A DNA stretch of 64,000 nucleotides from Epiperipatus broadwayi (taxonomy: Eukaryota > Onychophora > Udeonychophora > Euonychophora > Peripatidae): positions 7,459,100 through 7,523,099 of the forward strand of contig JAQFVV010000022.1 of assembly GCA_028023455.1 (NCBI GenBank). Direction: 5' to 3'. Below the pieces are notes generated by a model. It saw only the letters and a list, made by a program, of their open reading frames with translations, made no database searches and had not been told where the DNA came from. Positions 32,063-43,700 of this stretch are shown piece by piece; position 1 is the first letter of the stretch; each line of letters starts with the position of its first letter. Position numbers and translations under genes: made by a program.

Positions 32063-32416
32063 TGGAATTAAAGTTAGAGATAGTGAATGCATGCTCTGAC
32101 GTTTATGTAAACATACGCTTGATGGTGTTTTTGGTAGAACGCCATCTGTTGACATAAATACAAGCGTTAGTAAGTTTTTAACTTGTTTTTTGTTTTTCAT
32201 AAATGTACCTTTGAGGTCTTTCTAGCAATGATTATATATTGCAGAGGCTTCTATTATGTGGTGATGCTGAACTGAGATCAGACCCATGTAGCTATCTGGC
32301 TTGCTATGCTGAGTTTGAAGACATTACATGTCTAAAAGATTCACGCTTGCAAGCTGAATAGAAACTGTTTCATAAACGCTCAGAGTTTGTGTTTAGATCT
32401 AGTCTAAAATTCCTGT

Positions 32417-32460
32417 CTTTCACTGATGATAGCAAATAGCTTGAAATCATGATCTGAAAG
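32417..32460 (+). ncRNA. hammerhead ribozyme F3-3
   Basis: Stem I CTTTCA 32417-32422 / TGAAAG 32455-32460, core CTGATGA 32423-32429, stem II TAGC/GCTT, GAA 32443-32445, palindrome ATCATGAT 32446-32453, cleavage C32454. Identical to the - strand copy across all pairing and core positions. Confidence 0.88.
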
Positions 32461-32689
32461 TGGAATTAAAGTTAGAGATAGTGAATGCATGCTCTGACGT
32501 TTATGTAAACATACGCTTGATGGTGTTTTTGGTAGGACACCATCTGTTGACATATATATATATATATATTATAATACATACTCGCATGTATAAAATATTT
32601 CAAAACAAAAATAATTAATAAAGGTGCAGTTGTTAAAAGAAAATATAAAAATGTATTTTGTAATATCTAAGTACAAGCATAATATTTAA

Positions 32690-33320
32690 ATACATATATA
32701 TTATCTATACTGAATTTAATGCAATTCGACAGGATTTGAACTTAGATTTTCAAGCTTCCTACAGCTATCCATTCCATCTTCTACAACCGATACACATGAT
32801 CACATACATGTGAAAAAGATAAATGATCTTCAATATATACAAATTTCTTGCTGAACTAGCACTCATCAGTTGGTCTAGGTCACTATCTCCCACTCATGTG
32901 TTCAATTACTGTTCAGTGTATATTAAAATAGCAAATCTTCAAACTTTAATGAACAAGTTTCAATCTTCTCCACTCCCCAACTCTTCAGCCATTCGTATTA
33001 TTGAAAATTCGAGAATAGAACGCTCAAAACCCTTGTTGATGCCAATATTGTCATACCCATGCTGACTTTAAGTCACTGACCCCTCACATATAAGACCTTA
33101 ATATGTCCATTTAAATACACAGTAGAAGGATGGGCAGAATATAGGCTGAATATGTAATATTTAAATACAAGTATATTAACTATACTGACCTTAATATAAT
33201 TAGAAGGGATTTGAACTCAGACTTTCAAGCTTCCTACAGCTGTCCACTCCATCTTATATAACCGATAAGATGGAGTGAATAGCTGTAGGGAGCTTGGAAG
33301 TTTGAGTTCAAGTCTTATCT
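32690..33320 (-). mobile_element. F4 hammerhead repeat, - strand copy plus terminal palindrome
   Basis: - strand homologue of 28065-28520. The ribozyme lies at about 32829-32875 (- strand CTGATGA at 32869-32863, stem II GTGCT/AGCAA, GAAA). Units end with a repeated TTTGAACTCAGACTTTCAAG block (32732 and 33210). The second forms a nearly perfect hairpin (33205-33256 with 33265-33315). On the - strand that block contains a tRNA box-B-like GAGTTCAAATCCC. Confidence 0.6.
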
Positions 33321-33324
33321 AAAC

Positions 33325-34490
33325 ATAAGTATAATGAATTTTCTTATTGAATTTAGAAAATTTCAATCTCTTTTCTTACTGCATTTCTAAATTTTTTAAA
33401 TTTATTTGTAAAAAGAATGTATTGTAAACAACTAAAAGATTTTTAAAAAGCCTTTTCCCCCCAAAGAAATGAATAAACGTTATCCAAACAGCACAAAAGC
33501 CATACCTAAACAAATTTCTTTTTAATGTTTTAATTAAATTTCTTTAATACAATTAATCCTTTAGTTAAGTGCTTTGAGATATCTATACCGAGATTCTTAA
33601 AATTCCTCAGATATCTCTATAATGAATGCTTTTAAATATATTTGTATATAAAAAATTTTAACTTTAGTTATAATTTTGATAAATGAATAAAACAGAATGG
33701 ATAGACGACAGCATCTCCATGGAAACCAGACTATCGTGATGGATTCCTGATTAAAAACAGCAAATTTTGAAAAGACCCACTAAAGTTACTAATGTAAACT
33801 CTGACATTATGGGGGACAGCCATCCCAAATTCTCAAAATAAAATAAAAAACTTCATGATAGTGGAATTCATGGAATATATCAAGTGACAAGTATATCATC
33901 TAGAGAGTGAACTTTTACTCCAGGAAATACAATAAAATTATTTCAACTTCTATATCAAAATTGAAAATGCAAATCTTCTACAAATTATTTGATTAGTACA
34001 ACTTTCATATAATTATATTTATAGAGACTCTTCATTTTTTAGTAATACACATCTTAATGACAGAATGCATTACAAACATAATGTGGTTACTATGTTTCAA
34101 ATTATCTTCCAAAGCAAACAAATTTTATTTTTACAAACACACCATTTACACACTTCCAATTAGTCTTTTCTTCCAGATTTTCCAATGCATTCAATATTTA
34201 TAGATTTTAATTCTCATAATAATCTTTGGGAATGTGTAAATGAGGACCAAGCAATAGTGGGTTACTTTAATGAATATTCGTTCAGAAGGATGGTAAACAG
34301 AACTAAATCTTGATTTACATTTTGTTCCAATGAAAGATAGTTCATAATCTACTAAACTGAATTGGATTATTTCTCCTGAGGCTAACATAAATCAAGTCTA
34401 ATCTTCTTAAAATTCATATTTCTATAATTGGATATCTTGAATAGAACTTTAATAGAATCTCATCAATTCCTTTTTTCTATTATATGTTTA
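33325..34490. other. A+T-rich DNA, nothing firmly recognised
   Basis: An open frame on the - strand at 34191-34388 (65 codons) has no recognisable domain. Confidence 0.4.
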
Positions 34491-34493
34491 ACA

Positions 34494-34680
34494 GCTGCCA
34501 AAGAGCCTATCACTCATGAATATCAAAAGCAATTCTTTAAAACAAAAGAATATGGTTATAGCTCATTTTTATCTAACAAAGATCTGAAAATAGCTGTCAA
34601 ATGTGTAAAATCATTGAATGATGATAGAATAGAAAAATGGAGAAAGCCATGTAGAAGAAAGACTATAGAATCTAGTTGCA
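34494..34680 (+). pseudogene. exon-like or retrocopy-like coding stretch, unrecognised
   Basis: An open stretch of 62 codons (AKEPITHEYQKQFFKTKEYG ... RKPCRRKTIESSCK) sits between TTTAACAG and CAAG|GTGTGA, compatible with splice sites. Downstream frames to 35030 keep protein-like composition but have stops. It could be an exon, a broken retrocopy, or an upstream part of the RTE region that follows. I cannot name it. Confidence 0.25.
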
Positions 34681-35039
34681 AGGTGTGATCATTTTTATAA
34701 AAAGTATGTCTAAAAGAGTTACTTCTGTGATATTGGCAATCTTATACATCAGATGTCTGAATGCAAAATTGATAGAATAAGAAAAAGCCTTATTAGAGCA
34801 GAACAACAAACTCAAATGTTATTCTAATATTAATATGATAAGAGTAGTAGATGTTGACAAATTTGAACTTGGTTTTTGATTGTTTTAAAACCTGGGAAGG
34901 TTTTAAGAGCACATAATATACTTCCAGAGCAAAATTGTTTCAGTAATATTATTCTTACAGAAATGTTTCCACAACTTTTGCATAAAAACAAGACTGTAGC
35001 AGTTTTTTAAAAAAAAATCAATAATGTTCCCAAAAAATT

Positions 35040-35625
35040 ATTGCCCAATAAACATTATTAAATATTCCAGATGGAAACATAATGGATGAAATTAATCACA
35101 GAATTAAACTTGGTTGGAGTGCTTTTAGTAGAAATAACTTAATACTAAAAGGAAATATGCCTATGTGTTTGAAAAGGAAGGTTTTTAATAAATATGTTTT
35201 ACCAGTTCTTACTTATGGATCTGAGACTTGGACACTTGATAGAAGAGCAGTACAGAGATTTTAGATCACTCAAAGAAGTATGGAGAGATGCATGTTGGGA
35301 GTAACAAGAAGAGATTGAAAATGCAATATATGGGTAAGAGATCAAAACAAGTATTATTGACTTTCATTGAAAAATGGAGTCGGGTTGGACGGAGATGATA
35401 ATAGGTGGGCAATTAAAATCTTAAACTGGATTCCAAGAGATTGTAAAAGATTTAGAAAGAGACCACATGTGAGATGGATGGATGAAATAAGAAAATGTGC
35501 AGGGGTGATGTGGAGAAGAGAAAATAAAGATCGGAGAAGATGGATTGAACTTGGAGAGACTTTATCCAGCAGGGGATTGATAATGGTTGATGATTGTGAT
35601 GATGATATCAGGTAAAACATTTTTT
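35040..35625 (+). mobile_element. RTE-clade non-LTR retrotransposon, 3' end
   Basis: Translated segments INHRIKLGWSAF, LKRKVFNKYVLPVLTYGSET (35157-35230), TQRSMERCMLGVTRRD (35268 onward, after a stop) and RKRPHVRWMDEIRKCAG are the C-terminal RT region of RTE elements. The end is a short GATGAT repeat (35602-35613), as is usual for RTE. Two stops or frameshifts. The open frames 35082-35264 and 35367-35615 are its parts. Confidence 0.88.
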
Positions 35626-35639
35626 TTTTCAGGTGCTAT

Positions 35640-36690
35640 ATTTTAAAGTGGATAGTCGTCGCCCCTCCCTCCTTACGCAATTTAATTAGAAAGTACCCAA
35701 AATTAAATTTATTTCCTTTTTAGAAAATTGTAAACGTGTTTAGTTTGGTCTTTATATACACATTTATTTGTGCCACCAACTTTTATCACTGCCGGACTAA
35801 TAAATTACCAACTAAAATTATTTCAAAAATAATCATACGAGTCTTTGGGGTGTGTGTGTGAAAATAATACAACAGTTATTTATAAATATAAATTGTTTTT
35901 GCAATTATTATAAAAACAAAGTGGTTATCTACTTATTATATATATAGACATAGAGGGAGAGAAACAGAGTTTATTTAATTGCGTTTATATGTAATCAATG
36001 AATTAAAATATATTAGTGATGCTAATAAAGTTTATTTTTATTAGTTTAATATATATATTGTATTTTACTTGTTTACTGTTAACACATGATTGGCTTTATT
36101 TTCAATTATTCCCCTCATTATGCGTACCTTAAGTCCTTTCACAAATACGATTCTCTAAATAAACTCTACATATGACGGTATGATTACCAGAACTAATCTA
36201 ACATCAAAAACAAATGTTTTGATATTACTGTAAACTCTAATGTTAAATCAACTTTTAACATTTTTAATAAATTAAAAAGATTAAAATATTTCCAATGGCT
36301 TTGTTCGCCAGCTGTAGAAGCGATGTAAAATACAAAAATAAGATTTTGTTATAGCTAAATAAACAACAACTTAAAGAGGGGGGAAATGCAATTATCGAAA
36401 AAATTATATTTCCTTTTTTTTAGACAACTATTTTTCTGATTGTGATATGTAGTTATTATAATAAATAAAATAATGTAGATATTACAATTCAAGACAATTT
36501 CATTTTCTATTACAGTATAATATTTCTGATAAGTGACATATTATCTGTACTTAAATTTATAGAGTTTGATCTAAGTCTCACATATATTTTATTAAAAGAA
36601 AATTAGCAGGAATGTTTATTTATTTAAGACGGTGTGCGTTATTAATGTCGAAGCACAGGATTTATCTATGAAAGTAAAAAAAAAGTAGAT
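35640..36690. other. A+T-rich DNA, nothing recognised
   Basis: A short (TAGA)n-like stretch precedes 36697; no genes. Confidence 0.5.
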
Positions 36691-36696
36691 AGATAG

Positions 36697-36990
36697 ATTA
36701 GGTTACTTTTTGGAGTCGTATTTTATGATTCTTTTAGGTCATTGTGACATAGTTTATTTGACAATTCATTTAATTAATTTTTTTTTTTTTTTACTTTCTT
36801 GTTCAGTTTACTATTAGAATTAGTGGAAATAATTTAAATGACCATATTAGGTTACTTTTTAGAGTCGTATTTTATGATACTTTTAGGTAATTGTGACATA
36901 CCTTATTTTACAATTCATTTAATTACAATTTTTTTATTTTCTTGTTCAGTTTACTATTAGAATTAATGTAAATAATTTAAATGACCATAA
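36697..36990. repeat. 149-bp tandem duplication
   Basis: The unit beginning ATTAGGTTACTTTTT recurs at 36697 and 36846 with about 93-95% identity by eye. Two units only; no ribozyme core and no open frame. Confidence 0.85.
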
Positions 36991-37079
36991 ATGGTTATAA
37001 AAGGCTCTGTGATATATTAGTTATTTTCAGGTATCATTCTCACAATATAGATTAAAATTCAGCCTATATAAAACTATTT

Positions 37080-37275
37080 TTTTCCAAGAACAAACACAGC
37101 ACTTTTTTTTCAGATAGTCATTTCAATCAATTTAGCTAACTATCCAATACTAGCCAATGAATGGAAACACTAAAGTTCTTACCATCTGGCAGTTGACAAG
37201 CATAGTAAAGCCTTTTCTTTCACTGTTCTTTTAATAGGGGACTTTTATAAAGGTCTTTGTCTTGAAGTGGGCTGT
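37080..37275 (+). repeat. SINE-3 family copy
   Basis: TTTAGCTAACTATCCAATAC, CAATGAATGG, CATCTGGCAGTTGACAAGCA, GTAAAGCC and the family tail. Immediately followed by a SINE-2 copy. Confidence 0.55.
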
Positions 37276-37314
37276 TTAAATATTTTTTACCTTTTTATCC
37301 TAGATGATACCTTG

Positions 37315-37460
37315 CGTGGTTTAATGTAGTGGTGAATTCTGGAACTTAAAGTTCATAGATCATGGTTCATGTTCTGTCATGTCACTTCCAATGTTTGAAT
37401 TTCATATGGGTTCTTGAACAATAAACCCATTCAATTATCCATTTGTCTAGATGTTCATAT
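37315..37460 (+). repeat. SINE-2 copy
   Basis: GTAGTGGTGAATTCTGGAAC head, CACTTCCAATGTTTGAATTT, and tail TTCTTGAACAATAAACCCAT. Confidence 0.6.
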
Positions 37461-38294
37461 TCAGTTAGCATTAAAGCTATTGACTGAAACAAAAGAAACT
37501 ATTAATGATTTAATAGAATTGAATTAATATAAATATTTAAAGAAATTTTAGAATAAAAATTTTAATGGAAACACTAAATTTAATTTTAGTAAGCTGTTAT
37601 TTATAACTAACACTCCTTTTATTAAGAAGTGTGCAATATATAAAATCAATAATTGTTAAACAGTTTAATGAGTTTTCATAGAATCGTCAACTATAAAGTA
37701 TAGTACTCAATTTTATTTTTAAATAAAAAGATAAACAAGTTATAAAATGAAACAATTTTGTTTTCCATTAATGTTATTTGAAAATTCCACATATTAATTA
37801 GGAAAGAGTGATTTAGTTGATTCTGAATTTGTAACATTTACTGATGAACAATGGTGACGTAATGAATAATATTGGATCCTATTACTTGTTTGGATTTTAT
37901 AAAATTAAATTGATACCCAGGTAAAAGTAGTAAACCTAGAAATTATATGAGTACTATTTTATTTTTAAGTAAAACGCAACATATCTGCATTAGGATGTGA
38001 ATTATATACTATAAGGTCAATAAATATACAATTGCAGTCTTTCATTAAGGCAATATATAAATATTTGTTTTTGTTAAATATATATACACTGACATTTATA
38101 AATATTAATGTTATAATCCATATCCAAAGTTTGCTTTTTTTAATATATATTTTGTTTGTGTGCTATTTATTTTTAAAATATGTATCATATAGTGCATAAT
38201 AAAGTTTATTTTTAATTATGTGATGTATAAAATTTGTAATTTCATTTGTGGAGTTTATTTAATTTCACAATAAAAACTGGCTTTGCCTTCAGTG

Positions 38295-38530
38295 TGTTTA
38301 CATGATCGCTATTTCTTATGCTTACACAAGCTGTTAAAACAGTAGCAATTCCTCCATATAGTAGCATCACCCAGTGCAACCCATGATTATCAATGGATGT
38401 TAGAAGTTTATGCATCAAAATCCCTATCTAGTAAACAGGAGATAGGGATTTTGATGCACAAGCCTTCTAACATCATTTGATTATTATAGCTTGCACTGGG
38501 TGGCGCTACTATGTGGAGAAAGTTGCTACT
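38295..38530. mobile_element. F1 foldback copy f, ribozyme-less
   Basis: Left terminus GTTTACATGATCGC, arms CTCCATATAGTAGCATCACC and its complement, joined at a short centre (AGTAAACAGG). The hammerhead segment is absent from both arms, as in copy c. Confidence 0.75.
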
Positions 38531-38956
38531 GGGTTAGAAATCCTATTACAGACTTCAGTATAAGGTTACTGAAAAAAAAATGTAAATAATTTAATTTTTG
38601 TGCTTATTATAATTGAACTTACTATTATATAATATCTGCTTTTAATTATATATTTAACAAACCTTGTACAATAATTTTTTTTAACATCCCTTTTTATTTA
38701 GTGATTGAATTAATTAATTTCTTGACAATCCCACACTTTCATTTAGCATTAAATATAAAATTCCCAATTTTGATTTTTTTTGCTTTTTAATACATTTTTT
38801 TTTTTATACTTTGAACCTTATTGCATTGATTTAAACTTTGGTATCATTTATCTAGCTAACTGGACTATATACTTTTTATCAGTTCATGCAGAGGAGTTTG
38901 AATTTTGTGATGCATGCTGTAGATAATAATTTTTTTTAAAATAATCATGTGTAATT

Positions 38957-39090
38957 TAGTCTTACTTTTTTTTTTTCCATATGTCATAGCATCGTCCGGG
39001 AGGCGAACCCACAACAACTGTCTGCAACCAACTGCGTGCTTGCAAAGCGGCTGTGCTGACCTCTCGGCTAACAATGCTTACTAGTCTTAC
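38957..39090 (-). repeat. SINE-1 copy with 9-nt target-site duplication
   Basis: TAGTCTTAC flanks the element at 38957-38965 and 39082-39090. Between them, on the - strand: GCATTGTTAGCCGAGAGG (box A), GGGTTCGCCTCCCGG (box B), tail TATGACATATGG and an A-run. The 69-codon open frame at 38865 is a chance frame over it. Confidence 0.85.
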
Positions 39091-39589
39091 TTTTTCACTG
39101 CATTTAATTGATTAGTGGTAATGTTTTTACTTTTTATATTAAATTCTTTTAGTTGATGTTAATTAAACTTACTAATTTTTGATTAATTTTTTTTTTTAAC
39201 TAGCTTTTCCATTTTTTGTTTTTACTAAAAATATGCCCAAAATGTCATATTCATTTTCTGATGATTCATTAATCATATCATAGTTCTTTCTTTGAAGGGA
39301 TGTGTTATAATAATAAGATAATCAACTATTGCACATGTGCTGTTCTGTTATATTAAATCAGCATTGTTTTTGTTGAATGTGAAAAAAACTCTTGACCCAA
39401 AGATATGATAGAGACTTTGAAAAAATATAAGCAGCCATATTATCTTTGTACCTAAATGTAATTATATGGGCTAATCTTAAGCATCTTGGATTGAGAATGT
39501 GAAGATTTTATATTATTCACTTTACTTCAATTTTCTTTATTCTGCATATTAACACTCAGAAAATTTACTATGTATTAGGTTAGTTAATG

Positions 39590-39781
39590 TAATTGATTAA
39601 AATATTTACTAGCACAGTTTCAAGCTGTAATTCTGTATTGTGTGACTTGGATTGAGAAATTCTTCACATTCAATAAAAACAAAGTTGATTTAATATAGTA
39701 TAGCACATACATAAAGGTTGATTACTTTCTGTTTAAAATTACAGTTTGAAACTGTGCTAGTAAATATCTTAGTCAATTATA
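39590..39781. repeat. inverted repeat, arms about 43 bp, containing GAAACTGTGCTAG
   Basis: AATATTTACTAGCACAGTTT at 39600-39619 is inverted at about 39755-39774. The right arm reads TTTGAAACTGTGCTAG. No CTGATGA partner, so only a remnant, if it is of ribozyme origin at all. Confidence 0.6.
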
Positions 39782-39829
39782 TTAAAAATCTTTATTGATG
39801 AATTATATACAAATATTAACATGTTATAT

Positions 39830-39965
39830 ATAGAGCTCGCAAAATAAGCTCTTAACAAGCTTTGAGAATATCCCCAGACCGGTTTCTGCTACTGGTGTCA
39901 TCAGTATATAACATTTGTAAACACAAGCTTATTAAATTATATCATGTGACATCTGATTTGATTTT
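39830..39965 (-). mobile_element. F2-related hammerhead fragment
   Basis: On the - strand: AAGCTTGTGTTTACAAATGT, the ribozyme (39872-39904 complement) and GGATATTCTCAAAGCTTGTT AAGAGCTTAT, following F2 order. Confidence 0.65.
39872..39909 (-). ncRNA. hammerhead ribozyme core, F2 fragment
   Basis: On the - strand: core CTGATGA (39904-39898), GAA (39886-39884), perfect palindromic stem III ACCGGT (39883-39878), C (complement of 39877) and TGGGG (39876-39872). The 5' half of stem I has been replaced by TATAT sequence, and stem II is poorly paired, so it is likely dead. Confidence 0.6.
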
Positions 39966-40489
39966 TTTTTTGTAAATATTAAACATATACATAATAGAAT
40001 ATGTTTAAGTTATGTAGGCAAAGGTGTGATAAATTACAATATATAATGATACAGGTAATATAATAATTTGCCTAACTCTGATGAAAAATGATTCAAATTT
40101 GAAGAGTGTAGCATTTTGTATGTTTACACTTGATTTATTTATACACTTAATTTAACTTCTTTTCAAAGACTAAGCTTCCATTAGATGTTAATGATATTAG
40201 GAATTATTTCTCTAACATTATTACCAAGTTCTTATAAGTAATGTCAATTGCTTATGTCTGTTGATGAGATATATACCAAACTTCATACTCAAATATTACA
40301 TTTCCATGATGACTGAACTGATTTTTTTAATGCATTTAAGATATCATTCATATATTGATGAGTCCAGATACTTATTTTCAAGAATGAAAGTTCAAGGGGA
40401 ATGTTAATGCTAATAAAAATTCAAACTATGAGAGTGCATAACTGAGATAGATTGCCAGGTTCTATTCATAATATTCCTGAATAAAACTT

Positions 40490-40780
40490 GGATTTGAAAT
40501 CAGGTTGGATAAACCATAAAAGTTTCTTGAAGTTTCAGTTAGGTTAAAATTTTCCTTTCAGGTATCGAATCAATAGTAAGCCCAGATAACCAAACAATAT
40601 TGGTCACTAAATTGATATATAGCTAGCTATACCTAGAAAGAGGAAGGCACATCTGATCAAATCCTTATCTAGAAACTTGCAAGACTTATGGCTATTGTCT
40701 TCCATTTCATTGTTCTCCTATGAGAAGATGTTAAAAAGAGCTTTTGATATTGTTTTAATCTTTATTCTAGTTATTCATTA
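40490..40780 (+). repeat. SINE-3 family copy, degenerate
   Basis: CAGATAACCAAACAATATTG, GTCACTAAATTGATA, CTTCCATTTCATTGTTCTCC with the family order. The 68-codon open frame at 40677 overlaps it and is not a gene. Confidence 0.4.
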
Positions 40781-40789
40781 TTACATTGT

Positions 40790-43700
40790 CTGCTATTACA
40801 CTTTTTTTAGGTTTATGTTTTCTTTTGGGCTTTGCATGGTATTAATGGTTCCAAACATATCTTTATTACAATCATCTCATTGAAAGAAAAATTTTCATCT
40901 TTAAATTGTTTTAGATTATAATGTTTTACATGCATTAACACAAATATACTGCCCTTCTTGATTTTGCTTTTTTATTTTTATATCCATTTATAATTAATTT
41001 TGAATTTTGTTTTCACTGGTTTAAACCCATCACTTTCTTGTGGAAAAGAATTATGGAAGCTACAAAATAAGTCTAGATATTAAGAAAAACACAAAATGTC
41101 TTCAAACCATACCGGCAACACTCTATATGACAATTCTCATCTACTCCTGAACACCCCCACCCCCAATCCCCATTTAGAAATAATGTGAAACAGTACTTAC
41201 ATTTTTAAAGCTTATGAATTACAAAGATTAAGATTTAGCAGTAAATAGAAAAAATAATCACAACTAAATTATTTTAAGTCAAATACTGATGCTTATAATT
41301 ATTCTCTTTATATATAATCAAATGACTTTTTGGCAAAAAGTTGAAAGTGATAGAACTGAAACCATGATTCATAAAACTTGGTGCACCAGTGTTGGTCTTT
41401 TTACTACTGCATTAAAACCATGTACATATACATACAATCTTATACCAATATTTTATTAGAGCAATTAAAAATATATAAAACTTAAAAAGATTTAGAAGAC
41501 AGATACATAGTTTAATAAAAATCCATAAAGCAAAAGCTGAAAAGTTCAATTTTGATTTAGAAGCTTTTATTACTAATATATTGTGCCATTACAATTTAAT
41601 CACTAGATAAATTTATAGTAATGTGCATGTAGAAAAGGTAAACCAAAAATCATCATCACAATTTTATATAACCATAAAAGAAGCTGTAGGGCATCCAAGT
41701 TCAAACCCTACCAGATCAAAATTCTAAAAGCTTTAAACCGAGAAAGAGTGGGACAACAATTATATGCTTTATTTGTTTGTGTGTTGATAGAAAGGTAATA
41801 CACACATTTAAACTATTTAATATTTAAATTTTCTGTTAAAAAGCAAAGTTATAATGCATACATATAGGCAATGTATGTGTAAATTATTTAATTGTTTTAT
41901 ATTTCAAATATTCAACATTTTAACTTTCTTTAAAACTAACCTATGCTTGATCAATTCTATATTTTATTCTATGCTTTTATTTTGTTTTCTTTAATTATAA
42001 TTGGATTTAAAAGTTACAGATTTAATTAAATAATTGGTTATAATTACTAAGCTAGCAATTATAGTATTTAATGTTAGTTTATGAATGATTTGAAAGAATG
42101 AAGGATGTATTACATTACATACAGAAATTTACATTTCCTAAATATTGAAAGAAAAGGAAGGATTAAATCTGTCAAATTATTTTTTTTTGTACAATTTTTT
42201 GTTAAAAGAGGAAATCTGTTTAATCAGATATCGATCTTTGTAGCAATTTTTTTTTTGTAAATAATTGTTTGTCACTTTGGGAGGTTAATTTGGGTGGGAA
42301 CTCTAATTTTGAAATTGTCTTATCTCAAGATCTAAAGAAGGAAGCTCAAAGATTTGAAATGTTACCTGATGTTAAAAAAAAAGAAAAGAAAGAAATAAGG
42401 ATTGAGTCTATTTTTTTTAAACAAAAGTGTCTGAAAAAGGATTAAACTTTTCAGTTGAAAAATAATTTAGTTGAAAATAAATTAGAGATCTAATTAAAAC
42501 AAATTTTCCAAAAATAGCAAGTGATGCAATCTTTGATTGGTTAAGTTAGCTAAAAATTGATATAAAAAGCTGTCTTGAATTATTATTATGATTATTGTTT
42601 ATGATTCAGATTATTAAACTATCCAATTGAATGTGAAAATATAAAAATAGCTGGCTAGAAAAATTATATGTATGTCCCATCAGTTCTGACCATCTGGGAA
42701 GCTGCACTCACATAGGAAAGAAAAGATGTTGTTCTAAAATAATATTCTACACCTTTCAACTGACCAGAGAAATAAGATGTTTTTAATAGAAGGAAAACAT
42801 TCACCTCATTCAAAGAAGATGAATTAATCTACTGATAAATATTAATCATCAAGTCCAATTAATTGTTACAACAACTATTTTAAACTCAAGAAAATTTATA
42901 AATGTGAAAACAATCTGTATTTATTCACATGTTGACAGAAGAGAGAAAATAATATAATGATTTCCAAATTATCCACTAAAGCAAATAACCTCAATAGAGT
43001 CATCATCATCAAAATTATACACCTCAAAAATTTTCCCAATAAAAGAAATAGTAGCTCAGAAATATAGACATTATACAAGACAAGTTTGAACCTTGAAATT
43101 CGCCACAAACAAAAGATTAATATGACTTTTTATATCTATTTCTTTATATATCAGTCTTAATAAACATTTTAGCAATAAAGTGGTATTTTTATTTAAAGAA
43201 CTTTTAAAGACTATTCAGATCATTAAAAACAAAATTCTTACTAATAATAACTTTGAGTTCATAAATTATCTTGAATGTATGAAAATTATTTTTTATTAAT
43301 TTTAGTTATGAAAAATATTAATGTTAAAACAATTTTTATGTATTATGATTTTGTTTTAACTAATATATTATTTTTTTTTTAAATAATATTTTTTATCATG
43401 GATAAAACACCACATACATAATGATATTTTATATGTGTAGAATGTGGAGTAACAAGTAGTGTTAGAATATTAGATTAGTTTGTTTCAAGTTAAGTATAGC
43501 ATTTCAGAGGTAGAAGAGAGGGGAGAAATATTTAAAACTCTTTTCTAAAACTTCTCTTTCAATTCTATAACATTTTTTTTTAATTCTATTTACATGTTGA
43601 TTTTAAAGTATTGTGCTAATGAGCAGATAATATTTTTTTCTGAAATACTTTTCTCATGAGTGAAAATCATGGTCAATGTGACGTCCAATTTAATACAAAA

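Larger units (their letters stand above)
31408..32560. mobile_element. F3 hammerhead retrozyme array: head-to-head, about 2.9 monomers of 398 nt
   Basis: The left part (31408-31892) is in - orientation, about 1.2 units: GAAAAACAAAAAACAAG recurs at 31412 and 31811, 399 apart. The right part (31893-32560) is in + orientation, about 1.7 units, with ribozyme cleavage sites after 32056 and 32454, 398 apart. Units are 95% or more alike by eye, so the array is young. It is embedded between TA microsatellites (31399-31411 and about 32553-32573). The identical 64-codon frames at 31410 (+) and 32006 (-) are antisense readings of the repeat, not genes. Expected products are 398-nt self-cleaved RNAs that may circularise. 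Confidence 0.88.

Noticed and set aside
31410-32200. Two nearly identical 64-codon open frames (31410-31604 + and 32006-32200 -)
   Set aside because: They are the same antisense reading of the inverted F3 ribozyme repeat; identity comes from the palindrome, not from coding constraint.
37838-37860. CTGATGAACAATGG
   Set aside because: No hairpin and no GAAA after it.
38865-39074. 69-codon - strand open frame
   Set aside because: Overlaps SINE-1 with target duplications; not a gene.
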